Assembly (NCBI RefSeq): GCF_020010925.1 | Contig: NZ_JAGJBZ010000002.1 | Location: forward strand, 1,550,001-1,614,000 | From: Streptomyces griseiscabiei | GTDB taxonomy: Bacteria > Actinomycetota > Actinomycetes > Streptomycetales > Streptomycetaceae | Direction: 5' to 3' | DNA: 64,000 nt | Shown: piece after piece, positions 25,717 to 38,821 of the stretch | How positions within the stretch are numbered: position 1 is the first letter of the stretch | How the letters are laid out: each line of letters opens with the position of its first letter | Translations under genes and position numbers: made by a program | The notes under the pieces: model-generated | The model's input: only the letters and a program-made list of their open reading frames with translations | Databases searched by the model: none | What the model was told of the DNA's origin: nothing

Positions 25717-25776
25717 GTGCTGGGGTCGCCGCGCGCGGGCGAAAGGTTGCCGCACGGGCGAAAAATGTTTGAGACC

Positions 25777-26373
25777 TCAAGAGGTGGTGCTCTGGCCGTT
25801 CCCATCCGCCCGGGGCCAGTGCGTCAGCGCCAGATGCAGCGCCTCGACGGCCTTGTCCCACGACCTCCGTACGTCCCGGGGAGCCCCGAAGCCGCCCCCC
25901 GCCTCCAGCGCGCAGAAACCGTGGAACGTGCTGCGCAGCAGGCGTACGGCGTCGGTGAGGTCGGGTTCGTCGAGGCCGTACGCGCGGAGCATGCCGTAGG
26001 TGATCTCGGTGGTGCGGCGCAGCGCGGGGGAGTCGGTGACCGGGATCCGGTCGACCGGGATCTGTGTGGCCGCGTACCGGCCGGGGTGCCTCAGGGCGTA
26101 CTCCCGGTAGGCCCCGGCGAACGCGGCCAGCGCGTCCTGGCCGGCCCGTCCGGCGACGGCCGCCGCGATCCCGTCGATCATCTCGCCGCCCGCGAGCAGC
26201 GCCAGCCGTCCCCGCAGGTCCTGGAGGTTCCTGACGTGCGAGTACAGGCTCGCGTCCTTGACGCCGAAACGGCGGGCCAGGGCGGACAGCGAGACGTTCT
26301 CGAAGCCGACCTCGTCGGCGAGTTCGGCGGCGGCTGCGGTGATGCGGTCGGGGGTGAGGCCGGCACGGGGCAT
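25777..26373 (-). CDS. TetR-family transcriptional regulator (WHG-domain type)
   Basis: 198 residues, ATG with AGAGGT eight bases upstream. The N-terminal DNA-binding domain is standard (LTPDRITAAAAELADEVGFENVSLSALARRFGVKDASLYSHVRN), with the recognition helix in VKDASLYSHV. The ligand domain carries the WHG-type signature RSTFHGFCALEAGGGFG near residues 145-162, as in TetR_C_33 proteins. It lies between a secreted-protein gene and an EEP-jacalin gene, all on the minus strand; a short dyad (CCTA...TAGG, 26399-26413) directly upstream may be its own operator. Target and effector are unknown. Confidence 0.85.
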   Translation of the reverse strand: MPRAGLTPDRITAAAAELADEVGFENVSLSALARRFGVKDASLYSHVRNLQDLRGRLALLAGGEMIDGIAAAVAGRAGQDALAAFAGAYREYALRHPGRYAATQIPVDRIPVTDSPALRRTTEITYGMLRAYGLDEPDLTDAVRLLRSTFHGFCALEAGGGFGAPRDVRRSWDKAVEALHLALTHWPRADGNGQSTTS

Positions 26374-26470
26374 GGGGGTACCTCTGGGAGGACGGTTTCC
26401 TAGGGGGCTTAGGCTACTGCCTGGACCCTCCTACCCCCTCGCCCCCCGTATCCCCACGCCCCATGCCCAG

Positions 26471-26502
26471 TGCCTGATGCCTGATGCCTGATGCCTGATG
26501 CC
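26471..26502 (+). repeat. TGCCTGA heptamer tandem repeat
   Basis: Four exact copies of TGCCTGA followed by TGCC, in the short gap between the TetR gene and the end of the EEP-jacalin gene. It is non-coding on either strand and is a candidate for copy-number variation. Confidence 0.9.
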
Positions 26503-26513
26503 GAGCCCCGGCC

Positions 26514-27860
26514 TCAGCCGATCGGCGCGTACAGCACGCCCAGCTTGTCGATCTCGTCGCCCGAGCGGCCGGTGAAGCCCACGATCTGCCAGCCCGACGG
26601 GGCGGTGAAGGTCTTCGTCTCCGAGGTCGCCGTGCCGGAGGCGAGGGTGCGGCCCTTGTCCGTGCCGAACGCGGCGGAGAAGATCCGGGTACGGCCGTCC
26701 TTCTGACCCTGCGTGAGCTTCACCGAGGTGAGGTGTTCGCCGGAGGCCAGGGTGAGGGAGGTGGCCGTGCCGCCCGTACCGCCGTGGGTCAGCGTCGTAC
26801 CGCCGTCGTGCGTGAGCGAGACCGCGTCGAGGCGGGAGGCGCCGCGCAGGGTCAGGGTGCGGGGCGAGACCGTCGACGGCAGGTTGTCGGCGTCGGTGTA
26901 CGCGGTGCCGTGCGGGCCGCCGAAGAAGTCACTGGCCCGCAGACCCGAGTTGAGCTTCCAGGAGAAGTCGACCGCGTGCGGGAAGTGGTCGGAGAGGTTG
27001 CCGCCCGCCGAGTCGAGGAATTTCGCCCAGTCGTTGTTGTAGCGGTTCGCGGTCAGGTCGACCACGTTGCTGTCCCGGTAGAAGACCTTGTCGACGACCT
27101 CGCAGTCGTTGGTCGGCGCGGTCGTCGGGCAGAGCAGCGCGTCCGCGCCCAGGGCCGGGGCGACGCCGCCCTTGATCAGCTGCACCCACGGGTCGGTGAG
27201 ACCGTTCTCCGACACGAGCGAGCGGATGTTGTCGCCGGTGCGCGTGTACCGGGTGTTGGTGTCCCCCATGACGATCACCGCGTTGCCCGCCGAGTTCGCC
27301 TTGATGAACTCGGAGAGCTGGGTGACGTTGGCGCGGCGGGCGGCGAGGGCCGCGTCGTCGGAGTCGGCGTTGGTGTGCACGTTGTAGAGGTCGACGAAGA
27401 CACCCTCGTCCAGGCGCACCCGGGCCAGCGAGAAGCCCTTCGGGGTCAGGCAGTTGGTGCCGGTGCAGTCGTTCCACTTCACCCGCTGGAAGTCCTCGAA
27501 CGCGTAGTCCGAGAGGGTGTTGAGGCCGTCGCCGAAGGGCACCCCGCCGCTGGTGGCCGTGCGGTGGGGGTGGTTGTCGCCCGCGTACAGCGCCGCGTGG
27601 TAGTTGAAGTCCTCCTGGACGTTCACGATGTCGTACGCCCCGAGTCGCGGCGAGATCAGCGGGGTGTTCACCTCCGGGTTCCCGGAGCTGAGCAGCTCCG
27701 GGAGGCCGGCGACGTTGTACGTCAGCACATTGAACGTGCCGCTGGTGGCGGCGGCCGCGGGTGTCGCGCCGGTGGTGGCGAGACCGGTGACGGCCAGCGC
27801 GCCGGCGGCGAGGGTGCCGAGCAGGCGTCTCATGGGACGGGTCGGGTTCATAGGACTCAT
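26514..27860 (-). CDS. Secreted endonuclease/exonuclease/phosphatase-fold protein with jacalin-like lectin domain
   Basis: 448 residues from the ATG at 27860 (GGAGAG upstream). A Sec signal (RRLLGTLAAGALAVTGLATTGA) precedes a DNase I-like catalytic domain (about 40-310): LTYNVAGLPE, DIVNVQEDF with the metal-binding Glu, YNVHTNADSDD, VIVMGDTNTRY and SDHFPHAVDF give the expected Asn, Glu, His, Asp-Asn and Asp-His set. Sequence style is closest to sphingomyelinase C-like and extracellular nuclease members, so the substrate could be a phospholipid or nucleic acid. Residues about 315-448 look like a jacalin-type beta-prism lectin (DFFGGPHGTAY, RTLTLRGASRLDAVSLTHDGGTTLTHGG, GRSGDEIDKLGVLY). The lectin would target the enzyme to carbohydrate. 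Confidence 0.8.
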   Translation of the reverse strand: MSPMNPTRPMRRLLGTLAAGALAVTGLATTGATPAAAATSGTFNVLTYNVAGLPELLSSGNPEVNTPLISPRLGAYDIVNVQEDFNYHAALYAGDNHPHRTATSGGVPFGDGLNTLSDYAFEDFQRVKWNDCTGTNCLTPKGFSLARVRLDEGVFVDLYNVHTNADSDDAALAARRANVTQLSEFIKANSAGNAVIVMGDTNTRYTRTGDNIRSLVSENGLTDPWVQLIKGGVAPALGADALLCPTTAPTNDCEVVDKVFYRDSNVVDLTANRYNNDWAKFLDSAGGNLSDHFPHAVDFSWKLNSGLRASDFFGGPHGTAYTDADNLPSTVSPRTLTLRGASRLDAVSLTHDGGTTLTHGGTGGTATSLTLASGEHLTSVKLTQGQKDGRTRIFSAAFGTDKGRTLASGTATSETKTFTAPSGWQIVGFTGRSGDEIDKLGVLYAPIG

Positions 27861-28098
27861 GGGGCTCTCCGGAGGGGGGTGGGGGAGATGAGCGGTGTTC
27901 AGGTTCGACGGCAACCAGTGTGACGTGCAAGGCCAGTTGGGGAAACAGTGAGGGACGTGGTGATCCGCCGTATCCATGGCACCCGGCGGCCATGCCTTGA
28001 TCGTCCGGCGTTCATGTACCCCCTCGATCCTCCACAGGCGGCGTGGTCACGCCGCGAAGGCAGCCGCCGAGGGCAGCGGCAACCGGGAGGCGTTTCTC

Positions 28099-29826
28099 AT
28101 GGGGCACGGGCACGCGCACGGTCATCACGGTCACGGTCACGACCACGGGCCTGGTCACGGGCATGACCACGGGCCCACGGGGGCGGCACTCCCCGCGGCG
28201 TTCGACGCCTCCGTGCCCGACGAGGAGCTGAACCCCGAGCAGCGCTCGCGCCGTTCCCTGCTGCGCCGCGCCGGACTGCTGGGCGCGGGCCTGACCGCCG
28301 CGAGCGTCCTGGGCCAGGGGGCGGCGACCGCCCCGGCGTACGCGTCCTCCGGCGGGCGGCGCCGCGACGGTTTCCTGTGGCTGGCCGGTGACCACCACAT
28401 CCACACCCAGTACAGCAGTGACGGCAAGTACCGGGTCGTCGACCAGGTCCGGCAGGGCGCCAGGCACGGTATGGACTGGCTGGTCATCACCGACCACGGC
28501 AGCGCGACGCACGCGAAGATCGGCGTGGAGAAGGTCAACCCGGACATCAAGGCGGCCCGTGCCGCGTACGAGGACACGCTCGTCTTCCAGGGCCTGGAGT
28601 GGAACATCCCGGGCGCCGAGCACGGCACGGTCTTCGTGCACCCGGGCGGCAACGAGGTCGCCGTCCTCAAGCAGTTCGAGACCGACTACGACGGCAGCGT
28701 GAAGAACGCCTCCGACTCCACGCCCGCCAACGAGGCCCTCGCGGTCGCGGGCCTCGCCTTCCTCGGCGACCAGGTCCGCCGCCGCAGGGTCAAGGACGCC
28801 CTGATGCTCGCCAACCACCCGGCGCGGCGCGGTGTCGACTCCCCGCACGAGATCCGCGGCTGGCGCGACGCCAACGGCACCGGCCGCCAGATCGCCGTCG
28901 GCTTCGAGGGCGCCCCCGGCCACCAGGCCGCCGGCCTCCCCGCGCCGCTCGGCATGGCCCGCGCCCGGGGCATCTACGACAACAACCCGAGCGCCAACTC
29001 CTTTCCCGGCTACCCCTTGGAGAGCTACCGCACCTGGGGCGGCTTCGACTGGATGACCGCCACCGTCGGCGGCCTGTGGGACAGCCTCCTCGCCGAGGGC
29101 AAGCCCTGGTGGATCACCGCCAACTCCGACTCCCACCAGGTGTACACGGACACCGCCGTACGCGGCGGCCCGGACAGCGACTTCACCGCCAACGGCAAAC
29201 ACACCGACCCCGTCCACGGCGGAAAGATCGACCTCACCCAGGGCGACTACTGGCCCGGCCAGTACAGCCGTACCCATGTCGGCGCCGACGGCTTCTCCTA
29301 CGCCGCCGTCATGGACGGCATCCGCGCCGGCCGGATCTGGGTCGACCACGGCGGGCTCCTCGGCGGCCTCGACATCCGGGTCTCCGGCGGCAGCCGCTGG
29401 GCCACCCTGGGCGGCGCCCTGCACGTCAGGAAGGGCACCAAGGTCACCCTGACCGTCGACGTGGCCCTGGCCGGCGGCCCCAACTGGGCGGGATTCGTCC
29501 CCCGGTTGGCCCGTGTGGACGTCATCCGGGGCGAGGTGACCGGCACGCCCGCAGACAAGGACACCTTCACCGCGCCCACCGCCAAGGTCGTCAAGTCGTA
29601 CGAGGTGAACAAGTCCACCGGCACGGTCCGCCTCACCTACGAACTCGGCAGCGTCGACCGCCCGCTCTACGTCCGGCTGCGCGGCAGTGACGGCAACCGC
29701 TCGGCCGTCGGCCCGCTGGGCGCGGCCGTCGACCCGGCCGGTCCCGCCATCGACGTCGTCGGTGACGCCGACCCGTGGCGCGACCTGTGGTTCTACTCCA
29801 ACCCGGTCTGGGTCCTGCCCTCGTGA
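28099..29826 (+). CDS. Exported PHP-domain protein with a His-rich N-terminus
   Basis: 575 residues from the ATG at 28099 (GGGAGG eight bases upstream). The first 25 residues are almost wholly His and Gly (HGHAHGHHGHGHDHG), a likely metal-binding stretch. A twin-arginine signal follows (RSRRSLLRRAGLLGAG, cleavage near AYASS). The PHP metallo-phosphoesterase domain begins with LAGDHHIHTQYSSDG and continues with DWLVITDHGS, GLEWNIPG, LMLANHPARR and ITANSDSHQ, which supply most of the usual His/Asp metal ligands. The last 150 residues are beta-rich. PHP enzymes hydrolyse phosphoesters with a multinuclear metal centre; an exported form could act on extracellular phosphate esters. Its stop overlaps the next gene's GTG. 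Confidence 0.82.
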   Translation: MGHGHAHGHHGHGHDHGPGHGHDHGPTGAALPAAFDASVPDEELNPEQRSRRSLLRRAGLLGAGLTAASVLGQGAATAPAYASSGGRRRDGFLWLAGDHHIHTQYSSDGKYRVVDQVRQGARHGMDWLVITDHGSATHAKIGVEKVNPDIKAARAAYEDTLVFQGLEWNIPGAEHGTVFVHPGGNEVAVLKQFETDYDGSVKNASDSTPANEALAVAGLAFLGDQVRRRRVKDALMLANHPARRGVDSPHEIRGWRDANGTGRQIAVGFEGAPGHQAAGLPAPLGMARARGIYDNNPSANSFPGYPLESYRTWGGFDWMTATVGGLWDSLLAEGKPWWITANSDSHQVYTDTAVRGGPDSDFTANGKHTDPVHGGKIDLTQGDYWPGQYSRTHVGADGFSYAAVMDGIRAGRIWVDHGGLLGGLDIRVSGGSRWATLGGALHVRKGTKVTLTVDVALAGGPNWAGFVPRLARVDVIRGEVTGTPADKDTFTAPTAKVVKSYEVNKSTGTVRLTYELGSVDRPLYVRLRGSDGNRSAVGPLGAAVDPAGPAIDVVGDADPWRDLWFYSNPVWVLPS

Positions 29827-30341
29827 CCATGACCACGCACGCCCTCACCGTGGACGCGGAGGTCGGGGATCTGCGCGCCGCCGATCACCTGCTCCACACA
29901 CTGGCCGCCGAACTCGCCCTCCCCGAGGGCACGTTCGGCTGCACCCACCTGGTACGGGGAGACCGGCCACGGGTCGCCCTGTCCCTCGCGGTGCCGTCCC
30001 GGCCGCTCCTGAGCACCGTCCGGGAGCGGCTGGCGGCCCGCGCCCACGAGGTGGCGCCCGGCACCCCGGACACCAGGGGCCGGGCCGTCATCTACCCCGG
30101 GGTCACGGCCCTCACCGGCACCGTGACGATCGCGGACGTCCTCGACCGCTCCGCGATCACCCGCGTGACCGTCCTGGGCTCACCCGCCCGGCCCTCCCCG
30201 GACACCCTCCTCATGACCCAGGACCACGTACGCCCGCACTGGCACGACGGCGAACTCGTCCTCACCACCATGCCCGCGGTCGGCGGCACCCTCGTCCCGT
30301 TCGAGGTCCCGGAACCGACACCGTGCTGCGCGGACCACTGA
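29823..30341 (+). CDS. Conserved-looking hypothetical protein coupled to the PHP gene
   Basis: 172 residues. A GTG at 29823 overlaps the PHP gene stop (GTGA), with an alternative ATG at 29829, so it should be translationally coupled. The protein is soluble, acidic, without signal peptide, and ends in a CC motif (TPCCADH) that could bind metal. The middle (ALSLAVPSRPLLSTVRERLAAR) looks helical. I recognise no domain. Constant pairing with the PHP protein suggests a shared job, perhaps metal handling, but that is a guess. Confidence 0.7.
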   Translation: MTMTTHALTVDAEVGDLRAADHLLHTLAAELALPEGTFGCTHLVRGDRPRVALSLAVPSRPLLSTVRERLAARAHEVAPGTPDTRGRAVIYPGVTALTGTVTIADVLDRSAITRVTVLGSPARPSPDTLLMTQDHVRPHWHDGELVLTTMPAVGGTLVPFEVPEPTPCCADH

Positions 30342-30422
30342 AACGCGGTGTCATGCAACGGAGTTGGGGTTGGGCGTCGAGGCTGGGCGAGCCCCCGCAG
30401 GCCGCGGCCCGACCCCCGCGCC

Positions 30423-31004
30423 TCAGCCGCAGGCACACGCCCCGTGCAGCGCCTCCAGCGCCGACCACGCCGCCCCGTCCCGCTCCGCGTCGAAGACCAG
30501 CGGGGTGACGGCACGGTCGCGGGCGAACACGACGTACGCCTCGGCGATGTACCACAGGCCGCCGGTCCACTCCTCGCGCCGGTGGGACCGGGCCAGCGTC
30601 CGGCCGCAGGGCGGGCAGACGATCCAGGGGACGAGTTCCGAGGTCGGGGACGGAGGCTCCGCCAGCACCTCGCCCGCCGGGACCGTGCCCTCGGCGCCGT
30701 CCGCGAGGACCCGCAGTCGCGCGGGCCGTCCGGGTTCCTCGGCCAGCCCGGCGATCTCCGCCCCGTGCCGGTCCCACACGTCCCACACCTCGGCCAGCAC
30801 CGCGATCCGCGTACGCGCCGTCCCGTCCACAGGAAGCCGCGCCTCGGACAGCCGCTCCACCAGCGCCCCCAGCCCTGCCTCCTGCTCCCCGATGTCCCAG
30901 CACCCCTGGACGAGGTCGACGTCCTCCGGGCCCGGGAGCAGAGCGGCGAGACCGGACCATATGACGGCTTCGGCGGCGTACGCCGACAGACGATCGTCGT
31001 TCAT
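30423..31004 (-). CDS. Hypothetical protein with CPPC and CACG motifs
   Basis: 193 residues, ATG start with no clear ribosome site. The N-terminal half is helical and acidic. The C-terminal half has VPWIVCPPCGRTLARSH, a Cys pair as in zinc-ribbon or thiol motifs, and ends in GACACG. It has no signal peptide or membrane segment. Third-position G/C bias supports coding. No family is recognised. Convergent with the preceding PHP operon and upstream of none of the sugar genes, it seems functionally separate. Confidence 0.6.
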   Translation of the reverse strand: MNDDRLSAYAAEAVIWSGLAALLPGPEDVDLVQGCWDIGEQEAGLGALVERLSEARLPVDGTARTRIAVLAEVWDVWDRHGAEIAGLAEEPGRPARLRVLADGAEGTVPAGEVLAEPPSPTSELVPWIVCPPCGRTLARSHRREEWTGGLWYIAEAYVVFARDRAVTPLVFDAERDGAAWSALEALHGACACG

Positions 31005-31083
31005 CGGGCGAGCGTAACGGGACGGGAGGCGACCGACCGGCCGCCTCCCGTCACGCTGGTCCTGCTCCCGTGCCGCTCCCGCC

Positions 31084-34887
<3,804 letters not shown>

Positions 34888-34891
<4 letters not shown>

Positions 34892-35853
34892 TTGGACTCC
34901 TCACCCCTTCCGAATCCCATGAACTTGCCCTGGAGCAGCGTCACGAGGCAGATCAGTACGGTGAGGATCAGCGCGCCCGCGCTGCCCGCGCCGTAGTCCT
35001 GGCTGTCGCCGAGCGCCTTGTAGTACAGCTCGACCAGGGGCGGCCTGCCCCAGGTGGTCTTCGACAACAGGTTGAAGAACTCGTCGAACGCCTGGTACGC
35101 CGCCACGAGCAGCAGCAGGATCACGGCGGTGGAGGTCGCCCGAAGCTGCGGCAGGGTGATGTACCAGAAGGTCTGCCAGCCCGGCTTGGCGCCGTCGATC
35201 GAGGCGGCCTCGTACAGCTCCGTGGGGATGTTCTGCAGGGCCGCGATGAAGAGGATCATGTAGAAGCCGGCCTGGAGCCACAGCCGTACGGTCAGGATGA
35301 CCAGCCAGTACCACGGCGGGTCGGGGCTGGCCAGCCACGCGGTGTTGTCGATGCCGAAGAGGCCCAGGAAGGTGTTCGCGAGACCGAAGCGGACACCGTT
35401 GAAGATGGACATCTTCCAGACCAGCGAGGCGGCGACATAGCTGACCGCCGTGGGCAGGAAGAACACCGAGCGGAAGAACGCCCGCATGAACCGCAGCCGG
35501 TTCACCATCAGCGCGAGACCCAGCGAGGTGGCCCAGGTCAGCGGCACGATGAAGAGGGCGAAGACCGTGAAGGTGACGAGGGACCCCACGAAGTCCTCGT
35601 CGGTCAGCATCGTCACGTAGTTCTCGAAGCCGACGAACACGCTCGGGGTGACCGTGAAGCGGGCCTCGAAGAACGACAGGTAGAGGCTCCACAGGATCGG
35701 CAGATAGACGAAGACCGCCAGGCCGATCAGGAACGGCCCGGTGAAGAGCCAGAAGTTGAAGGTGGGGGAGCCCCGCAGCCCCCGCCGCGGCTTGGCCGGA
35801 GCGGCCTTGACCGGGGCGGGGCTGGAGACGCCGTCCTTGGTGATGGTCGACAT
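34888..35853 (-). CDS. Carbohydrate ABC transporter permease (MalF type)
   Basis: 321 residues, ATG start. After a short basic cytoplasmic segment (PRRGLRGSP) come six membrane helices beginning FNFWLFTGPFLIGLAVFVYLPILWSLYLSFF, and the docking loop EAASIDGAKPGWQTFWYITLPQLR. This is the MalF/UgpA-like partner permease. It lies 23 bases after the solute-binding gene and overlaps the next permease by four bases, giving a tight SBP-permease-permease-galactosidase operon. Confidence 0.92.
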
Positions 35854-35876
35854 GTCGTGAGTACCTGTCCGTCGGC

Positions 35877-37139
35877 CTAGCCGAAGAGCTTCTTCAGTTC
35901 CTTGTTGACCTTCGCGTCGGCCTTCGTCAGCTCCTTGTCCGGGTCGCCGCCCTTGCGCACGCAGTTGGCGAGGACGTCGTCCAGGGCGGTGATGCTCGCC
36001 TGGGTCCAGCCGATGTTGTCGAAGTGGCCGAACTCGTTGAAGAGCTTGACGCCCTCAGCCGGCAGACCCGACTTCAGCTTGTCGGCGGACTCGGCGATCG
36101 AGGTGCGCGGCGGGATGTGGAAGCCGTAGGAGAGCGCCCAGTCCTCCTGGTACTCCTTCTGGTCGATCCACAGCCACTTGACGTACTCCTTGGTGGCTTC
36201 GAGGTTCTTGCCCTTGGCGTTCACGAACATCGACCAGCCGCCGTTGTACACGGACTGCTTGCCGGCACTGCCGATCTTCGGGAACGGGAAGATGCCGAGG
36301 TCGTCGCCGAGCGCCTCCTGCATCTGCGGCATCGCCCACATACCGCACCACTGGATGGCGGTCAGGCCCTGGTTGAGCGCGGACGGGTCCCAGAAGTCGG
36401 TGGGGGCGTCCAGCAGCAGGTCACCGCTGGTGAACAGCTTGCGCAGCTGCTTGTAGCCGTCGACGACCGCGTCGGTGTGGTAGGCGATCTGGTTCTTGTC
36501 GTCGAGGTGCTGGGCACCGGCCGACCAGATCAGCGGGTTGGTCATCGAGTGCAGGGTGTTGCCGAGGTAGGCGCCCTTGACCTTGCTGGTGGTCAGCTTG
36601 GCGGCGGCCTCGACCAGCTCCTCCAGCGTCTGCGGGACCTCGACACCGGCCTTCTCGAACATCGACTTGCGGTAGAAGAAGAACTGCGGGTCGTCGATCA
36701 TCCGGATGCCGTAGATCTTCCCGTCGACCGTGTGCGACTGGATGTCGGCCGGGTTGAAGTCGTCCTTGACCGGGGCTATCAGGTCGGTCAGGTCCGCGAC
36801 CTGGCCGCTCTCGATCATCTGCAGCTGCGGGTGGAACTCGAAGCAGTCGGGCGCCTTGTCGGTGAGCAGCGAGGCGAACAGCTTGCTCTCGAAGTTGGAG
36901 CCGGTGATCCACTGCGTGGTGACGTGGGACTTCTTGTAGGCCTTCGCGTACCGCTTGATGGCCTGCTCGGTGCCCGCCTCGCCGTACGCGTGGAAGTACT
37001 GCGTGAGGCCCGCGCCCCCGCCGCTGCTGCTTCTGCCCGTGTTGCCGCCGCATGCGGCCAGACCGCCGGCGGCGGCCAGACCCAGCGCGGCCCGCAGGGC
37101 GGTACGGCGGTCGAAGTTGCTGTTCCTGAATGCCGACAT
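35877..37139 (-). CDS. Sugar ABC transporter solute-binding lipoprotein
   Basis: 420 residues, ATG with AAGGA eight bases upstream. It starts with a twin-arginine lipoprotein signal (FDRRTALRAALGLAAAGGLAAC) whose lipidated Cys is residue 30. The mature protein is a family-1 (MalE-like) binding protein: TQYFHAYGEAGTEQAIKRYAKAYK, WITGSNFESKLFASLLTDKAPD, GKIYGIRMIDDPQFFFYRKSMFEKAG, YNGGWSMFVNAKGKNLEATKEYVKWLW. It catches an oligosaccharide outside the membrane and hands it to the permeases encoded next. Genes downstream suggest a galactoside. A sequence element shared with the ROK repressor promoter lies upstream at 37260-37284. Confidence 0.92.
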   Translation of the reverse strand: MSAFRNSNFDRRTALRAALGLAAAGGLAACGGNTGRSSSGGGAGLTQYFHAYGEAGTEQAIKRYAKAYKKSHVTTQWITGSNFESKLFASLLTDKAPDCFEFHPQLQMIESGQVADLTDLIAPVKDDFNPADIQSHTVDGKIYGIRMIDDPQFFFYRKSMFEKAGVEVPQTLEELVEAAAKLTTSKVKGAYLGNTLHSMTNPLIWSAGAQHLDDKNQIAYHTDAVVDGYKQLRKLFTSGDLLLDAPTDFWDPSALNQGLTAIQWCGMWAMPQMQEALGDDLGIFPFPKIGSAGKQSVYNGGWSMFVNAKGKNLEATKEYVKWLWIDQKEYQEDWALSYGFHIPPRTSIAESADKLKSGLPAEGVKLFNEFGHFDNIGWTQASITALDDVLANCVRKGGDPDKELTKADAKVNKELKKLFG

Positions 37140-37444
37140 GCTGACGTCCTTGTCTCGAGTACGGCTGCGGCTCTGGGCCCATGGCTCGGCGGCTCAGTGC
37201 CAGTTGGCTCAGTGGCTCAAAGGGGCTTGCGGAGCGGGACGTTAACCTTCGGCTAAGGCTTCGGCAAGGGGTTGGACGAAGTCTGTTCGAAGCGTTGTAT
37301 TCGGTTCGGTGTTCCGAACGTCCGGGCGGCGCAAAGGGGTTGGTCGGGGTGGTGCGGGTGGTGACGGCGGAGGTGGCGGTGGTGGTGACGGTGGAGGTGA
37401 CGGGAAGGTGAGGGCCGCCGGGTCAGGGTCCGGCGGCCCTCGGC
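37140..37444. other. Intergenic region upstream of the sugar operon
   Basis: 305 bases with no coding sequence. It holds the promoter for the binding-protein operon, the element at 37260-37284, several TTCGG repeats (37248-37320), and nearer the ROK stop a GGTGGTGG-rich low-complexity run (37345-37405). Confidence 0.5.
37260..37284. promoter_or_regulatory. Shared operator-like element upstream of sugar operon
   Basis: TTCGGCAAGGGGTTGGA directly followed by CGAAGTCT. Nearly the same two blocks occur upstream of the ROK gene at 38822-38858, which makes this a candidate ROK-protein binding site. Confidence 0.5.
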
Positions 37445-38746
37445 TCAGGGGTGGGGATGCAGGCGCTCGCGCTCTTCGGAGCGCCCTCGGCGGCGTACGG
37501 CGGACTTGACCGCGGCAGGCACCGGAGCGGCGCGTTTGCCCGGTTTCTGGCCGACCGACTGGAGCGCGCCCTCCAGCGCGAACGTCGCCGCGCCCAGGCA
37601 GGCGGGGTCCGTGGGGATCTGCGAGAGCACGATCTCGGTGGCGGCCATCGGACGTGGCAGCGCGTGCCGGGCGACGGCCTCGCGCACCTCCGCGGCCAGG
37701 GGTTCGCCGAGGGCCGCCGCGACCCAGCTGCTGAGCACGACGACCTCGGGATTGAAGAGGTTGACCAGGTCGGCGAGGGCCGCGCCGAGATAGCGGGCGG
37801 TGTCCCGCACCACCTCCAGCGCCTCCGGATCCCGCCGGGCCACCCCCTGGGCGAGCGCGGCGATGGTGGCGGTCTGGTCCTCGGGATGCAGCAGGGCGCT
37901 GTCCGGGCTCAGCTCCCGCAGGTTCAGCATGATCCCGGCGGCGCCCACATACGTCTCCACGCAGCCGTGGTTGCCGCACCGGCACAGCCGGCCGTCCAGC
38001 ACGATCGTCGTATGGCCCCACTCGCCGGCGCTGTTGCTCACGCCCCGGTGCAGTCCGCCGTCCAGGACGAGCCCGGCGCCCACACCGGTCCCCAGGGTGA
38101 CCACCACGGCGTCCCCGCGTCCGCGGGCGGCCCCGAACCACAGCTCGGCCACGGCGACGGCGCGCAGCGGATTGTCCAGGTACAGGGGGTAGGCGATGTG
38201 CTCGGTCAGCAGGTCGAGCAGCGGCACGTCGTGCCAGTCCCAGTTGGGCGCGTACTCCGAGACACCCGTGTCCCGGTCGACCTGTCCCGGCACGCTCACC
38301 CCGACGCCGAGCACCCGGGCGCCCTCGGTGCCGGCCTGCGCCACCACCGAGCCGACGGCGGCGGCGACATGGCCGACCAGCTGCTCGGGCAGCGTCTCGC
38401 CCGCCCGGACGTCCTCCTCGGCACGGGCCAGCACGTTCAGCGCCAGGTCGAACAGCTCCACATGGACGTACGTCTCCGCGATGTCGACGCCGATCAACGC
38501 GCCCCCCGACGCGTTGACGGCCACGAGCCCACGGGGGCGGCCTCCCGCCGAGTCCTCGAACCCGACCTCGGTGATCATGCGGAGGTCGAGCAGCTCACCG
38601 ACGAGGGTGGCGACGGTGGCCAGACTGAGTCCGGTGGCCGCCGCCAGTTCCTGTCGGGAGGTGGGAGACTTGGCGATGATCTGGCGCAGCACCTCGTAGC
38701 GGTTCGCGGTGCGGATGTCGCGTGAGGTGCGCTTCACCGACGACAT
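37445..38746 (-). CDS. ROK-family transcriptional repressor
   Basis: 433 residues, ATG with GAGGGGATC upstream. The N-terminal winged helix (NRYEVLRQIIAKSPTSRQELAAATGLSLATVATLVGELLDLRMI) precedes a ROK sugar-kinase-like fold: IGVDIAETYVHVELFDL, the ATP-type loop VVTLGTGVGAGLVLDG, and the ROK zinc site GEWGHTTI...CRCGNHGCVE. It should bind a sugar or sugar phosphate and release DNA. It is encoded immediately upstream of the importer/beta-galactosidase operon and the same sequence element occurs before both, so control of itself and that operon is likely. A basic Pro/Arg tail follows the ROK core. Confidence 0.9.
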   Translation of the reverse strand: MSSVKRTSRDIRTANRYEVLRQIIAKSPTSRQELAAATGLSLATVATLVGELLDLRMITEVGFEDSAGGRPRGLVAVNASGGALIGVDIAETYVHVELFDLALNVLARAEEDVRAGETLPEQLVGHVAAAVGSVVAQAGTEGARVLGVGVSVPGQVDRDTGVSEYAPNWDWHDVPLLDLLTEHIAYPLYLDNPLRAVAVAELWFGAARGRGDAVVVTLGTGVGAGLVLDGGLHRGVSNSAGEWGHTTIVLDGRLCRCGNHGCVETYVGAAGIMLNLRELSPDSALLHPEDQTATIAALAQGVARRDPEALEVVRDTARYLGAALADLVNLFNPEVVVLSSWVAAALGEPLAAEVREAVARHALPRPMAATEIVLSQIPTDPACLGAATFALEGALQSVGQKPGKRAAPVPAAVKSAVRRRGRSEERERLHPHP

Positions 38747-38821
38747 GATCCCCTCGATCCCTCCAGGCCATGACGAGGCCTGTTGCCCCGGCGCCGCGCC
38801 AGGCTATGGCGCGGAGAGACT

